A stretch of 64,000 bases of DNA. Source: CBHTSZ01 sp966095765 (GTDB lineage Bacteria > Patescibacteriota > Saccharimonadia > Saccharimonadales > Saccharimonadaceae). How positions within the stretch are numbered: the stretch's first letter is position 1; each line of letters starts with the position of its first letter. Position numbers and translations under genes: made by a program. This document shows, in pieces, positions 24,839-33,224 of the stretch. The notes beneath the pieces were generated by a model. It was not told the DNA's origin. It saw nothing but the letters and a program-made list of their open reading frames with translations, and searched no databases. The stretch lies in NCBI GenBank assembly GCA_966095765.1, contig CBHTSZ010000002.1, positions 89,586 to 153,585 of the forward strand, read 5' to 3'.

Positions 24839-26023
24839 TTAGTTGCCGCCAAAGAGTCGTTCAAATAGTGTTGGCGAGTTGCCAGCGATACTCGGAAGCT
24901 TTGAGTTGTTAGTAGCATTTGTGTTAGAGGTGGCTTTAGTTGGGTCTGGGCTGATCTGCTCAGCGATTACGACGAGGCGCTTGAGGGCGGTTCCTGGTGG
25001 CGTACAAGTGACCAGTGTTGCCAGAGGTTTGTCGGTATTTATGACAAGCTGCGAGACTTCAGTCGGATCGATGACCTTCTTTTCTGTCACGCTATAGGTG
25101 TAGCGGGTACCTTGGTAGTTAAGATAAAAGGTGTCGCCCTTCTGAAGTTTATCGAGTTGCACGAAGACAAATTTGTACGCACCATCATCAAAGACGTCGT
25201 TACTGGAGTGACCGAGAATGACCGTGTTGCCGGTTTGGCCCGGTACACTGCTTGCTCCCGGAATGGGATAGTGAACAACGCCGCTGCGGAGTTTGTCTTG
25301 GACGACATGCTCGGCGAGCGATGGGACGTCATAAACAACTGGTGCATCGACATTGATCTTTGGGATGATAACCTTTGGCTCTGGGCCAACTTTTGTGCTC
25401 GTCGTTGGGTCAAGAATGACGTTTTGCGGGTTGATAGACCCTGGGCTGACGTAGGCTTTTACCTGAGCAACAATCAAGCGGTTGTACTGCAAGATACCGA
25501 AAACGAGCGCTACAGAAATCGCAGCAACGAGCGGCATGAAGTGCCGGCTTCGCCGAACTTTCGCGGAACGTTCCTTTACTTCATTTAGCAGCTTTGATCG
25601 CAGTTCGTTTACAGCCTGGTCTTCTGTGATTTCCTCCTGGAGTTGAGGTTGTGGTGTTACGCCTTCCTGCTGTGTACTCGTGGTGGTTACGGGCTTGATG
25701 GCTTGCTGGCGTCGGTGGAGCTGAGCAAGGTAGTATCGCTCGTAATACTGTTGGTAATACGACTGCCAAGCGCTGTGGTACTGGCGCCAGTCGCTGTTTG
25801 CGACTGTTGCGGTCGAAGCGGTGTGATCAGCCTGTTCACTGTGGGTTTGTTTGTAAGGGTTTTGGTGCTGCTGTTCGGTCGGGGTTTCGTCGTAGATATG
25901 GTTGATCTGCTGTCGCATGAGTTGTGCGGCTGCTTCGCGGTCAGGTGTGCGAACTGAGCCCGCAGAGGCTCGGGCGGGAACGTTTACATTGCGACTCGCG
26001 TCATCGTTGTTAGTAGGCTGCAT
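24839..26023 (-). CDS. Sortase with long cytoplasmic N-terminus
   Basis: 394 residues. The first 160 are cytoplasmic, rich in Gln, Tyr and His (QYHSAWQSYYQQYYERYY), then one membrane helix at about 163-180 and a sortase beta-barrel: His272 in VILGHSSND, Cys340 in LVTCTPPGT and Arg349 in LKRLVV, the catalytic triad in the usual spacing of class D/E enzymes. A Ser/Asn-rich tail follows. The enzyme should join surface proteins to the wall or to each other; no LPxTG substrate is apparent in this window. The Tyr/Gln-rich N-terminus is unusual. AGGAAG precedes the ATG. Confidence 0.9.
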   Translation of the reverse strand: MQPTNNDDASRNVNVPARASAGSVRTPDREAAAQLMRQQINHIYDETPTEQQHQNPYKQTHSEQADHTASTATVANSDWRQYHSAWQSYYQQYYERYYLAQLHRRQQAIKPVTTTSTQQEGVTPQPQLQEEITEDQAVNELRSKLLNEVKERSAKVRRSRHFMPLVAAISVALVFGILQYNRLIVAQVKAYVSPGSINPQNVILDPTTSTKVGPEPKVIIPKINVDAPVVYDVPSLAEHVVQDKLRSGVVHYPIPGASSVPGQTGNTVILGHSSNDVFDDGAYKFVFVQLDKLQKGDTFYLNYQGTRYTYSVTEKKVIDPTEVSQLVINTDKPLATLVTCTPPGTALKRLVVIAEQISPDPTKATSNTNATNNSKLPSIAGNSPTLFERLFGGN

Positions 26024-26130
26024 AGTTCAATGGTCTTCCTGTTCATCTTATTGTACAATTGAACCCGTTCACTTTAAAGGGACGATACCTCTTTTGCTTT
26101 GGTTGAGGGATTTCGGTTTTTTAACAACTC

Positions 26131-26200
26131 GTGCCGCGGTGATGGAACTACACCCCAGGAAACATAGTTTCGCGGGGACCTCATTGGTAGACAGTGCCGC
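26131..26200 (+). other. tRNA-Leu-like D-arm halves flanking a hairpin
   Basis: GCCGCGGTGATGGAA (26133-26147) and TTGGTAGACA (26184-26193) are the two halves expected of a leucine tRNA 5' region, separated by a hairpin in which CCCC plus GAAAC (26153-26156, 26159-26163) pairs with GTTTC plus GGGG (26067+100 to 26077+100). No T arm or matching acceptor follows. It lies just ahead of the real tRNA-Leu and may be a degenerate copy or leader. Confidence 0.35.
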
Positions 26201-26224
26201 AAATTTAAAATAGTTGGTTTTTGT

Positions 26225-26309
26225 GGGCGAGTGGCGGAATTGGTATACGCGCACGACTCAAAATCGTGTTCCTAACGGATTGAGGGTTCGATTCCCTCCT
26301 CGCCCACCA
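26225..26309 (+). tRNA. tRNA-Leu (CAA)
   Basis: 85 nt with encoded CCA. Acceptor GGGCGAG pairs with CTCGCCC, the anticodon stem CACGA/TCGTG holds loop CTCAAAA (anticodon CAA), a long variable arm follows, and the T arm is GAGGGTTCGATTCCCTC. All class II leucine features are present. Confidence 0.95.
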
Positions 26310-26327
26310 AAAACGAATTATTTTTAC

Positions 26328-27233
26328 TTATGCCGCCGATGGCTGATATTCATATCGCGCTACTACTGAGCGCGTGAGATAGTCGAGCGCCAACTTCCCT
26401 TGTTCATCGATATAGCCATCGGTCTCTTCGGTAATAAGCTCGGCAGCTATCTCTGTGCAATCACCTATCCAGAGCTCGGCATCATTAGGAATACATCCGG
26501 CTCTCCTGAGTGCGTGCTCGGCGAGTGGCTCGATGTAGATGGTTCGGGTTGGATCATGATAAACCTTATCCGTCTGGATCAACTTGGTCTGGAGGGGAAT
26601 CTTTTCGCCGTCTTTGATGAAGTAGCCGTCATGGTTGAGGTGCTGGTTCGATGAAGCTTCCTCGCGCGGTGAGGCTGGATAGAGGAGCGCATCAGGACGT
26701 CCGGTGCGTGCGCTGAGAGCTGGGCCAAGCATTTCCGCGAAACGGGAGCTTTTGTAGCTTGCGTCAGACAGGTTGAGCGCATTGATCGATTTGAAGGCAT
26801 GACCAAATGAGTAGTAGATGTTTCGACAGTCATGAGAAGTGATCGGTATATCAAGCGCCCGTTTCGTGAGCGCTGGCATATAGATGCTGAGCGTGAGTGC
26901 CTGTGCGTAGAGGTCCGGGTTGGTCTTACGGTTTACCTGCTCGCCTGTACTGCCGATAATGCCCGCAAGGAGCCACTGGGCATCGCCCATGTATTTGCGC
27001 CTCAGAGAGTCGCTCAGATAGTTAACGTTCTGATTCATAGCGAACTCGATGTGTCGCCATGCCGAATGAAAATGACCCTCCGGTTTTCGAAGGGTCATGC
27101 AGTGACGCATTGCAGCGAGCGCGGCGTCGGCGTCGACGTACTCAGCGAGCGGTCCTGGCGGCAGAAGTGAGTTATAATTCTTGGTCGAAAAACGCCAATG
27201 ACGGGTTGGTTTTTGTGTCTCTACCCTCTCCAT
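26328..27233 (-). CDS. Saccharibacteria-type unknown protein, paralogue of the next gene
   Basis: 301 residues, soluble. It shares with the 369-residue neighbour a core of the form YPxxxREEAS...NHDGYFIKDGEKIPLQTK, so the two are distant paralogues. A second conserved part, PLAEHALRRAGCIPND, may hold a functional Cys. An acidic-tryptophan patch (DAELWIGDCTEIAAELI) follows. It ends 18 nt from the tRNA-Leu, converging on it. The ATG at 27233 lacks a clear ribosome site. Function unknown. Confidence 0.68.
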   Translation of the reverse strand: MERVETQKPTRHWRFSTKNYNSLLPPGPLAEYVDADAALAAMRHCMTLRKPEGHFHSAWRHIEFAMNQNVNYLSDSLRRKYMGDAQWLLAGIIGSTGEQVNRKTNPDLYAQALTLSIYMPALTKRALDIPITSHDCRNIYYSFGHAFKSINALNLSDASYKSSRFAEMLGPALSARTGRPDALLYPASPREEASSNQHLNHDGYFIKDGEKIPLQTKLIQTDKVYHDPTRTIYIEPLAEHALRRAGCIPNDAELWIGDCTEIAAELITEETDGYIDEQGKLALDYLTRSVVARYEYQPSAA

Positions 27234-27279
27234 TTACGCTTATGGTAACTCAGCCTACAGCTGAAAACAAGCAAAAAGT

Positions 27280-28389
27280 TTAGCGTTTTTCGCGGATCGC
27301 AGCCATCAGATAGTGGCTGGCGCCGTTGAGCATGTTGAGCTCATCGATGCTCAGTTTTTCCCCGCGTGCTTCTCGAACGAGTGCATCGACAAGTCCATCC
27401 CGACGGTACCCGCCGATCTTTTGGATGTACTCGGTTGGGTATTCTTCATCGACAACGACATCATGACGAGCTCCCCAGGCGATAAAGCGAGGCTCTTCAT
27501 CATATGCCGCGTACGGATAGGCATCGTCTTCGTCGATATAGCGTTCTTTTGGTTCGACAACCGTGACATGTGTTTCGCCGTCTTGAAAATCAAGGTTTAC
27601 GACGTCCTGATGGATAGCAACCAGCGTCCCTTCTGTGTAACCTTGGCTGGCGTGCTTGCCGTTTTTGCGTCGATAGTCGGTATGTTTGATTTGGATCGGT
27701 GTCTTTGTGCCCTCAAAAATGTTATAGCTGTCGTGGTTGTATTCACGGGTCTGACTCGCATCTTCTCGGAACAGCGTTGGATACGTAAACCAGTTAGGAT
27801 CTTTGGTCCTGAGGAGGAAGGTTGGGATTTCTACCTCGGTACGTTTAAAGGCGACCGCTGCTGCAGTGTGTCGATAGAGGTTATCAAAATCAGCCAAGAT
27901 CTCAGCCATGGCACGATGAGTGTTTTCGATAATGTCACGTGGCATCGGCGCGTCGACACCGTGCAAGGTACGATGGTAAAAGGCGCCGAGGTAGGCGTCC
28001 AGCATGCGAGCGTCAATATGGTAGAGGTATCGACCGTTGTCGCCGGTCGAAAGTTCAGGGCTATCGATAAGCTCGCGTAGGTCGCGCTCCATTGCCATAA
28101 ACCGCATATCGAGATTGACTGGCGTGTTTGCGAGATATGGATCTGAGAGCGTTTGGTCAAGCTGATGTGAGATACGAACGTAGGCTTCTTTGTAAGGGTC
28201 GTTCATGTACGGTTCATGCTCAGCGATCGTCTTCATACAGGCGTTTTCAGAGAGTGGTAGCGCGTAGTTTTGGTAGTCGGGCGCATCGTTGCAGCGCAGG
28301 ATCGGCTCCCCTTCGAGACTAAGACACATGCCCGGTTTCTCGCATCGTTTATTTCGTTCAGAGCGAGGTGTGTATTTTGGGCGCTTCAT
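27280..28389 (-). CDS. Unknown protein, paralogue of the preceding gene
   Basis: 369 residues. The N-terminus holds a Cys-rich patch (KRCEKPGMCLSLEG...LRCND) that may bind metal, followed by a helical region and the shared core YPTLFREDASQTREYNHDSY and IQIKHTDYRRK, matching the 301-residue paralogue, then an acidic part and a C-terminal helix (LDALVREARGE). ATG 28389 is chosen because AAGGAAT stands directly before it; the longer open frame upstream runs into the YjeF-like gene. A TATTAT hexamer is 7 nt before the start. Function unknown. Confidence 0.68.
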   Translation of the reverse strand: MKRPKYTPRSERNKRCEKPGMCLSLEGEPILRCNDAPDYQNYALPLSENACMKTIAEHEPYMNDPYKEAYVRISHQLDQTLSDPYLANTPVNLDMRFMAMERDLRELIDSPELSTGDNGRYLYHIDARMLDAYLGAFYHRTLHGVDAPMPRDIIENTHRAMAEILADFDNLYRHTAAAVAFKRTEVEIPTFLLRTKDPNWFTYPTLFREDASQTREYNHDSYNIFEGTKTPIQIKHTDYRRKNGKHASQGYTEGTLVAIHQDVVNLDFQDGETHVTVVEPKERYIDEDDAYPYAAYDEEPRFIAWGARHDVVVDEEYPTEYIQKIGGYRRDGLVDALVREARGEKLSIDELNMLNGASHYLMAAIREKR

Positions 28390-28426
28390 ATTCCTTATAA
28401 TAAACGCCGTTTTTTGGAACGCAAGC

Positions 28427-29209
28427 TTAGGCGCTAAAACTTGTGGCAATTGCCTCAAGTGGTTTCGTTGGATTCCATAGTAAATACGTGGCCGCGCGAG
28501 TCGCGGTGATGCCGCGCCATATAGCCATCGGTTGATCAAACTCCTGCGTGATGACTTGTCCGTTGTGCGCAAGAACGAGCTGATTCTGGTGAAACGTCAC
28601 GATCGTCACAGGATAGGTGATCGTAAATTTGTGCAGTGTCTCGACGAGCTGGAGGAGCTGCATAGAGAAGCTGATAATCTTTGGGTAATAAACGCTTTGG
28701 AAGATTTTTTGCAGTTGGGCGAAGGATACGACAAACGTCGTATTGTCACGATCAACAAACCGGCCCATTGCTGGCATGAGCAGGTCAACGGCATCACGTG
28801 TAATGACGACACGCGAGTCTGAGCCAAGAAGCGTCTCAAATGACATCGCTGTTTCTGAGTTGCGGCCAGCGTCGCCGATGAGCAGGCAGATGTCCGCCCA
28901 CGCACAAGCAGCTTGAAACTCCGGCAGTGCTTCCCTGCTAAAGCCGCCCGAGGGGTTTGAGGGTACAAAGATAGTGTCACTAACGCTCGCAGGAATGGTG
29001 CGCTTTAGAACATCCGGCAACACAGCACGGATTTGACCGGCGCCGAGACCGCTTGCAACTTCATAGGCGTCGCGGATAGCGACGAAGCCGAGCTTATTGC
29101 CGCCGATAATAGCGAGCTTGCCGGCATGTGCGCGCTGCTCGGGCTTGTTCCATTCGATATCCGGAAAGAGCGGTTTAGTAGACGATTGTTTCTGCCAGTA
29201 TGAGTGCAT
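28427..29209 (-). CDS. YjeF/NnrD-like ribokinase-superfamily protein
   Basis: 260 residues. GKLAIIGGNKLGFVAIRDAYEVASGLGAG resembles the start of ADP-dependent NAD(P)H-hydrate dehydratase (the GGxxGxxGA region), and ADICLLIGDAGRNSETA resembles its second conserved block; a shortened C-terminus lacks a clear GTGD catalytic motif. It may repair damaged NAD(P)H or be a derived relative. The ATG, preceded by GGAAAGGAAAG, overlaps the end of the HAD gene by 35 nt, so these genes form one operon with the NUDIX gene. Confidence 0.6.
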   Translation of the reverse strand: MHSYWQKQSSTKPLFPDIEWNKPEQRAHAGKLAIIGGNKLGFVAIRDAYEVASGLGAGQIRAVLPDVLKRTIPASVSDTIFVPSNPSGGFSREALPEFQAACAWADICLLIGDAGRNSETAMSFETLLGSDSRVVITRDAVDLLMPAMGRFVDRDNTTFVVSFAQLQKIFQSVYYPKIISFSMQLLQLVETLHKFTITYPVTIVTFHQNQLVLAHNGQVITQEFDQPMAIWRGITATRAATYLLWNPTKPLEAIATSFSA

Positions 29210-29903
29210 CGTCTTTCCTTTCCAGGCAATAGGCTATGTTCTTGCGTTCGACAACGATCGGCCAACCAACTGTTCTTGCCTGCTCAAAAAGTCCTTCTGA
29301 GGGATTGAAGGCGATCGGTTTTTCGACGGCAGATAGCAGCTCGATATCACCTTCGCTATCGCCGATTGCCACACTCTCCTCAAGTGTAAATCCGTGCTCA
29401 TCGACGATCTCTCGCAAGATAGCGGCCTTGCGGCCGATAGTCATCCGGCTCGTTTCGCCAGTAAAGCGGCCGTCTTTTCGTTCATATACGGCACCGATAG
29501 CGATATCAATACCGTGTTTTTTTGCAAAGCGATCAAGCAGCTCTTGCTGGGAGCCTGATATGGCAACGATGGTGTAGCCTTCCTTCTTGAGTTTTGCGAG
29601 GAGTTTCTTTGGATAGGCGTGAAGTTTATGTGAGCTCTGGGCGATAACTTTATCACAAGCAGCTTCAAACGTCTTGACTGGGATGAGTGGCAAGTATTTC
29701 ATGAGCGTTTCGATAACGAGCGATTCATAACCATGGAAATGCAGTTCGCCACCGCGCCAGTCATTCCAGGCGGTATCGACTTCGCGGAAGGTGCTATCGG
29801 GAAAAACCTCCGCCCGTGTCAGTTCTTCGACGAGCTCGTGGAACAGCTGCCATCGATATAGCGTCCCGTCGATATCAAAGACAGCAACCTTTTTAGTGCT
29901 CAC
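29175..29903 (-). CDS. HAD-superfamily (SerB/IB-type) phosphatase
   Basis: 242 residues. Motif I is VAVFDIDGTLYRW (nucleophile and acid Asp pair), motif II is VAISGSQQE, motif III uses Lys in GRKAAILREI, and motif IV is AIGDSEGDIELL. A helical cap of about 75 residues follows motif I, as in phosphoserine phosphatase-like enzymes. Substrate not predictable. GTG 29903 is used because AGGAG lies 8 nt upstream; it overlaps the NUDIX stop by 11 nt, implying translational coupling. Confidence 0.85.
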   Translation of the reverse strand: MSTKKVAVFDIDGTLYRWQLFHELVEELTRAEVFPDSTFREVDTAWNDWRGGELHFHGYESLVIETLMKYLPLIPVKTFEAACDKVIAQSSHKLHAYPKKLLAKLKKEGYTIVAISGSQQELLDRFAKKHGIDIAIGAVYERKDGRFTGETSRMTIGRKAAILREIVDEHGFTLEESVAIGDSEGDIELLSAVEKPIAFNPSEGLFEQARTVGWPIVVERKNIAYCLERKDDALILAETIVY

Positions 29904-30393
29904 TCGGGAGCTCCTCGACGACCCTGACGTCATGCGTCAGCAGCCGGTCGTCAATATCAAAGGTAAACTCACCGGTGACTTTTTTACCGTCAAGTACGTA
30001 TGGCAGCCAGAACTCATCGTCGTCCCACATATCACCATACGGAATATCCTCGACATGGAACCATTTGGGCATCATCTCTTCGGATTCGGATGGGTTGCCT
30101 TCCCATTCGTCGCTGATATAGGCGTAGACGAACATGTGCCACGGGTCTGTTGTCTCGGCATCCTGTACGAAATCAAGTTCACCGACCGGCTGCCAGCTTT
30201 TTGGGGTGACACCGATCTCTTCGAAGCATTCACGAACGAGCGCCTGCTCGATCGTTTCACCTGGCTCAAGCTTGCCGCCAACACCGTTCCATTTACCCTC
30301 CCCAAAGCCACGTTTTTTCATGGCGAGCAGTAGCTGGTCGCCGCTGCGGAGAAAGAGGAGAGTTCGTCGGATGTCTTGATGGTGTTCGTTCAT
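29893..30393 (-). CDS. NUDIX hydrolase, MTH1-like (8-oxo-dGTP/oxidised nucleotide)
   Basis: 166 residues. The NUDIX box is GGKLEPGETIEQALVRECFEEIGV, preceded by KRGFGEGKWNGV as in MTH1-type enzymes that remove 8-oxo-dGTP or 2-hydroxy-dATP. The acidic metal-binding Glu residues are intact. The C-terminal WFHVEDIPYGDMWDDDEFWLP also fits MTH1-type substrate pockets. First gene of the NUDIX-HAD-YjeF-like operon; all three are metabolite or nucleotide repair-like, a coherent theme. Confidence 0.88.
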   Translation of the reverse strand: MNEHHQDIRRTLLFLRSGDQLLLAMKKRGFGEGKWNGVGGKLEPGETIEQALVRECFEEIGVTPKSWQPVGELDFVQDAETTDPWHMFVYAYISDEWEGNPSESEEMMPKWFHVEDIPYGDMWDDDEFWLPYVLDGKKVTGEFTFDIDDRLLTHDVRVVEELPSEH

Positions 30394-30405
30394 GGGGGGT
30401 TCCTG

Positions 30406-31122
30406 TTAGGCCTTTATTCTGCTGTATACGATATCTATCGTTTGTTCCATACCCTCGGCGTAACGACGTATCATTTCATCGTCAGGCTGCTCAGTGTAGA
30501 TGCCGTTTGCAAAGTCACGGATGCGCGCGACATTCTCGTCGACATTGTCAGGTGCATTGATGATGACGAGATGGTTGGCTGCACGAGCACCGAGGCTCTG
30601 TGCCCTTGTCCAGCGGAGGCTCTGCCGGGCTTCGACGAGACGCGCATGGATCGTGCCGATATCCATACCGTCAAAACGCTCCATGAGTTGGCTCATCCAC
30701 TGCTCTTTCGAGACGAGCGTACTGAACGCCTTGACGCTCTGAAAGCCTTTGTTTTCGAGAGCGCTCACCGCGCTGTAGTAAATGTCGGATATGTTCGGCT
30801 CTCCGAGGGCGTAGTCTTGAAGTTCAGATGCGTAAATGTGGGGCGGATGAGCGCCATACTGGATGACCTCAGCCTGCTCGATTTTGCCGAGCATATCAGG
30901 TAGCTCGATATAGCGATAACGTGTTGGGTCATCGGACTCGCGCGGCGCTCTCGTCGTGAGCGTACCAACAACTGGAAGACCGCTCTTTTCCATGAGGAAG
31001 TTCTTTCCCACTGCGGTTGCACCAACTGCAGCAAGAATGGTTGTGTCCTCTAGTAGTTCGCGGTACTTCTCGTGTGCTCGATATGAACTCTGAAGACCAA
31101 CTGCTTGCTCGATTGTTATCAC
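30406..31122 (-). CDS. Guanylate-kinase-like P-loop protein
   Basis: 238 residues. ILAAVGATAVGKNFLMEKS is a P-loop and TLTTRAPRESDDPTRYRYIE is close to the GMP-binding block of guanylate kinases (TTRxPRxxE), but the remainder diverges: IYASELQDYALGEPN is not the usual VYG/NYYGT strand, and the C-terminus is longer. It may be a specialised nucleotide kinase. Translation starts at a GTG that shares one base with the xth stop, so it is expressed with exonuclease III. Confidence 0.62.
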   Translation of the reverse strand: MITIEQAVGLQSSYRAHEKYRELLEDTTILAAVGATAVGKNFLMEKSGLPVVGTLTTRAPRESDDPTRYRYIELPDMLGKIEQAEVIQYGAHPPHIYASELQDYALGEPNISDIYYSAVSALENKGFQSVKAFSTLVSKEQWMSQLMERFDGMDIGTIHARLVEARQSLRWTRAQSLGARAANHLVIINAPDNVDENVARIRDFANGIYTEQPDDEMIRRYAEGMEQTIDIVYSRIKA

Positions 31123-31922
31123 TAGACGTCCACCTCGATACTAACTGGGCAATGGTCGGAACCCATAACGTCGTTATGGATGGCAGCGCCGCTTACTCGC
31201 TCGGCAATACCTTTACTCGCAAGCCAGTAATCGATGCGCCAACCAACGTTGTTAGCCCTGGCTCCACCCCAGGCGGTCCACCATGAATAAATGTCGCGCA
31301 TGTCTGGGTAAAAGGCACGGAACGTGTCGATGTAGCCGGCATCGAGGAAGTCTTGGAAGCGTTCACGTTCTTCGTTTGTAAAGCCGTGCTTGCCGACGTT
31401 CTGTGCAGGCCGAGCCAGGTCGATTTCCTGGTGTGCAACGTTAAGGTCTCCACAAAACAGCACTGGCTTATGTTTCTCAAGTGTCTGGATGTGTTCGAGG
31501 AAGGCCGGATCCCATTGCTTGTAGCGGAGATCGAGCCGGCTGAGGTCGCCTTTGCTGTTCGGGGTATAGACGGTAACGACGTAAAAGTCATCAAACTCAG
31601 CGCTGATGATTCGCCCCTCTTTGTTCGGGTCGCCATACGCATCGCCGGCGAGCCCGTATTTTTCGGCGATCTCATCAGTAAAGCCGTTGATAACGCTCAG
31701 TGGCTTTACTTTGGTGAAGATTGCGGTTCCTGAATAGCCTTTTTTCTCGGCACTGTTCCAGTACTCTTCGTAACCTTCAAGATCGATCACAGCCTGGCCC
31801 TGCTGAGCTTTCGTTTCCTGAAGACACAGGATATCTGGCTGATGCTCGGCCATAAATTTTTGAAAAGCTCCCTTGTTGATAACGGCACGGATACCGTTCA
31901 CGTTCCAGCTGTATAGTTTCAT
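31122..31922 (-). CDS. xth: Exodeoxyribonuclease III (AP endonuclease)
   Basis: 266 residues, standard length. MKLYSWNVNGIRAV, DILCLQETKAQ (catalytic Glu), CGDLNVAHQEIDLARP, and GSDHCPVSIEV near the end (catalytic Asp-His) are all present. It repairs abasic sites and 3' blocks in DNA. A TATACT -10 box ends 6 nt before the ATG, giving a leaderless mRNA. Downstream lies the GMP-kinase-like gene. Confidence 0.96.
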   Translation of the reverse strand: MKLYSWNVNGIRAVINKGAFQKFMAEHQPDILCLQETKAQQGQAVIDLEGYEEYWNSAEKKGYSGTAIFTKVKPLSVINGFTDEIAEKYGLAGDAYGDPNKEGRIISAEFDDFYVVTVYTPNSKGDLSRLDLRYKQWDPAFLEHIQTLEKHKPVLFCGDLNVAHQEIDLARPAQNVGKHGFTNEERERFQDFLDAGYIDTFRAFYPDMRDIYSWWTAWGGARANNVGWRIDYWLASKGIAERVSGAAIHNDVMGSDHCPVSIEVDV

Positions 31923-32008
31923 ACCTCAAGTATATCAGCGGTCGTGCCGTCACCTAGTCAATAGTTTTTGACCACACGCGATCCGGCTAGCCTGTATACT
32001 GGAACTCA

Positions 32009-32713
32009 ATGTATAAACGTATTCTTCTCAAACTCTCCGGAGAGCAGCTCCAAGGTGAACAGTCAGGTGGTTTCGACACTGAACGTGCAAAGTGGATCGC
32101 ACGTGAAGTCGCCAAAACAAAAGAAGTAGGCGCCGAAATCGTCATCATGGTTGGTGGCGGTAACTATGCCCGTGGCGCACAGCTTGCCAATGACTCGATC
32201 CAGCGTGTGACTGCTGATAATGTTGGTATGCTTGCCACTCTCATGAACGCCCTTGCTCTGGCTGATGTCTTCAATACCGAGGGCGTGGCCACTCGAGCAC
32301 TCAGTAACATCAAAGCCGACCAGCTGGTTGACCAGTTCACGAACCGTCGAGCCATTAGTCACCTTGCCAAAGGACGGGTCATTATCGTTGCCGGCGGCAT
32401 TGGCCGTCCGTTTCTCACGACCGACACGGCAGCGCTCAGTTTGGCGCTCGAGCTCGAGTGTGACGTCGTCATCAAGACGACCAAGGTAGACGGTGTCTAC
32501 GACAAGGATCCGGCAAAGCACGATGACGCGACTAAGCTCGACACTATCACACACCACGAAGCGTTAAGCGACGCGAACATTGCTGTCATGGACAAGGCTG
32601 CACTCGGGCTTGCTATGGAACAGAACAAACCGGTTATTATCTGTGACCTGCTCACTGAAGGTAATATCGCCCGCGCAGCTGCTGGCGAAAACGTCGGAAC
32701 TATCGTCGGTTAG
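32009..32713 (+). CDS. pyrH: UMP kinase
   Basis: 234 residues. The amino-acid-kinase fold is evident: KRILLKLSGEQL, MVGGGNYARGAQ, VVIKTTKVDGVYDKDP and the C-terminal PVIICDLL. It phosphorylates UMP to UDP for RNA and sugar-nucleotide supply. A TATACT box ends 8 nt before the ATG, so it is leaderless. Its 3' end overlaps the convergent smpB stop by 4 nt. In many bacteria pyrH clusters with tsf and frr, which are absent here. Confidence 0.96.
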   Translation: MYKRILLKLSGEQLQGEQSGGFDTERAKWIAREVAKTKEVGAEIVIMVGGGNYARGAQLANDSIQRVTADNVGMLATLMNALALADVFNTEGVATRALSNIKADQLVDQFTNRRAISHLAKGRVIIVAGGIGRPFLTTDTAALSLALELECDVVIKTTKVDGVYDKDPAKHDDATKLDTITHHEALSDANIAVMDKAALGLAMEQNKPVIICDLLTEGNIARAAAGENVGTIVG

Positions 32714-33171
32714 CGAAAGTTACGTTTTGTGTCGCGCTCTTGGTCGCGGCGCTTGATTGTTTCACGCTTGTCATAGTTTTTCTTACCCTTACCGAGGGCG
32801 ATCACGAGCTTGATAAAGCGGCCTTGCGTGAGGAGCTTGGTTGGGACGATCGTCATACCCTGTTTTTTAGCGTCTTCGAGTTGCTCTATCTCGCGCTTTT
32901 TGGCGAGAAGCTTGCGTGGCGTATCATCAACGGTCCGAGCGTTTGAGGTGCCTTTTTCGTTATTGATGACACTAAAGCTGGCGTTGTTGAGCCAGAGTTC
33001 ACCTGACTTTACATTGACGTAACTGCCCTTGAGCTGCACGTGTCCAAGGCGTGCCGCCCGAACTTCACGACCATTAAGGCTCAGCCCAGCAACAAGTTCA
33101 TCTCCGAGTTCGTAATCATAACGAGCTCGGCGGTTCATGATCGCCGCGGGCTGAACAGGCTTCTTTTTCAT
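32710..33171 (-). CDS. smpB: SsrA-binding protein SmpB
   Basis: 153 residues. NRRARYDYELGDELVAGLSLNGREVRAARLG is the OB-fold start of SmpB, GSYVNVKSGELWLNNA follows, and the basic tail (KKNYDKRETIKRRDQERDTKR) enters the empty mRNA channel during trans-translation. A TACAAT box ends 6 nt before the ATG; GGAGG overlaps this spacing. No tmRNA gene is recognised in the window, so its partner lies elsewhere. Confidence 0.96.
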   Translation of the reverse strand: MKKKPVQPAAIMNRRARYDYELGDELVAGLSLNGREVRAARLGHVQLKGSYVNVKSGELWLNNASFSVINNEKGTSNARTVDDTPRKLLAKKREIEQLEDAKKQGMTIVPTKLLTQGRFIKLVIALGKGKKNYDKRETIKRRDQERDTKRNFR

Positions 33172-33224
33172 CCCTCCATTGTACCAGAGGTAATACGTAG
33201 AGAATGTGCTACGCTATAAGCAGT

